From contig NZ_JAKIKU010000004.1 of NCBI RefSeq assembly GCF_023283985.1, positions 450,082 to 514,081 on the forward strand: a stretch of DNA of 64,000 nucleotides. Direction: 5' to 3'. Position numbers and translations under genes: made by a program. Under the pieces are notes generated by a model. That model was not told the origin of the DNA, made no database searches, and saw only the letters and a list, made by a program, of their open reading frames with translations. Shown here in pieces: positions 63,511-64,000 of the stretch. Each line of letters opens with the position of its first letter. Within the stretch, counting starts at the first letter, position 1. This stretch comes from Shewanella electrodiphila (GTDB lineage: Bacteria > Pseudomonadota > Gammaproteobacteria > Enterobacterales > Shewanellaceae).

Positions 63511-64000
63511 TCATTAGCAGTTCCGGCAAGAATAGAGGCTTTAGCTTTCGCCCCCATCGAAGGTTAAGCCGTTAGATAATAACAGTCACTCTTCTTGTCA
63601 ATTTTAAAGTGAGAATTTGAGTAAATGAGTAAGTGGTTTGCCTCAAAAGATCATTAGCGGTTCAGGCAAGAAAAGTGGCTTTAGCTTTCGTCCCCCATCG
63701 AAGGTTAAGCAGTTAGATAATAACAGTCACTCTTCTTGTCAATTTTACAGTGAGAATTTGAGCAAATGAGTAAGTGGTTTGTCTTAAAATTTCAATAGCG
63801 GTTCAGGCAAGAAAAGTGGCTTTAGCTTTCGTCCCCCAGCGAAGGTTAAGCAGTTAGATAATAACAGTCACTTCTCTTGTCAATTTTACAGTGAGAATTT
63901 GAGTAAATGAGTAAGTGGTTTGCCTCAAAAGATCATTAGCGGTTCAGGCAAGAAAAGTGGCTTTAGCTTTCGTCCCCCATCGAAGGTTAAGCAGTTAGAT
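63511..64000 (+). repeat. 141-bp tandem repeat array (at least 3.5 copies, runs off the window)
   Basis: Units begin at 63511, 63651, 63792 and 63933 with TCATTAGCGG or a close variant; lengths are 140, 141 and 141 bp, and the last is cut by the window end. The first 68 bases of units 2 and 4 are identical; unit 1 is the most diverged. Each unit can form a hairpin (GCTTTAGCTTTCG against CGAAGGTTAAGC, with a bulge) around a C-rich loop, and a second pair TTGCCT/AGGCAA crosses unit boundaries. No protein or known repeat family explains it. Confidence 0.92.

Noticed and set aside
63511..64000. Integron attC sites in the repeat array
   Set aside because: GTTAAGC and GTTAGAT match the R' core pattern, but no RYYYAAC partner is found in the unit and the stem is too short for attC.
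63511..64000. CRISPR array
   Set aside because: The whole 141-bp unit repeats. There are no short repeats separated by unique spacers.

Overview
The window looks like a chromosomal segment of a Shewanella-like gammaproteobacterium. The base composition is moderately AT-rich. The gene order parC/parE-yqiA-cpdA-yqiB-nudF with divergent tolC, dnaB-alr, rpsF-priB-rpsR-rplI, rnr-rlmB, rplM-rpsI-zapE-degQ-degS, murA-ibaG-mlaBCDEF and yrbG-kdsD-kdsC-lptCAB-rpoN-hpf-ptsN-rapZ-ptsO is the conserved gammaproteobacterial arrangement. The many secreted peptidases and TonB-type proteins fit a marine Alteromonadales member. The species cannot be fixed from this sequence alone.

Layout. 1-9056: topoisomerase IV genes with an inserted PQQ sugar-dehydrogenase-like gene, a housekeeping run (yqiA, cpdA, yqiB, nudF), then divergent tolC. 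9125-14409: small envelope genes, namely a beta-barrel protein, a DUF2333 protein and a PCu(A)C copper chaperone with a natural His6 tail, then a crotonase, a tiny PspC operon and dusA. 14410-27323 is the accessory part: a repeat-bearing non-coding stretch beside dusA, a LysR regulator divergent from a metzincin lipoprotein, then a Fur-box-led gene pair (938-aa lipoprotein and TonB-dependent receptor) followed by an M16 peptidase, a DUF4920 protein and a PepSY-type membrane protein. 27469-44777: a BamA/TamA-like barrel, alr, dnaB, an S46 peptidase, ribosomal and priB genes, DUF481, rlmB-rnr, a Sel1 protein, purA, DUF2065, rpsI-rplM and zapE. 44885-52342: degQ, degS, murA, ibaG and the Mla lipid-transport operon. 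52520-62357: a long plus-strand run for Kdo synthesis, LPS transport, sigma-54 and the nitrogen PTS, then mgtE. 62358-64000: a gene-poor end with a 34-codon ORF, a solitary IS3-OrfA-like HTH gene and a 141-bp tandem repeat array that runs off the window.

Functional themes. Cell-envelope upkeep dominates: TolC efflux, Mla phospholipid transport, Lpt/Kds LPS supply, DegQ/DegS proteolysis, MurA/Alr peptidoglycan synthesis and several barrels. The most interesting accessory block is 17469-27323. A strong Fur-box match precedes a surface-type lipoprotein and a TonB receptor, and a secreted M16 protease, a DUF4920 protein and a PepSY protein follow. This gene set suggests, but does not prove, an iron-linked uptake system that processes a protein or peptide substrate. 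The 3'-end repeat array is the main structure that no recognised gene explains.
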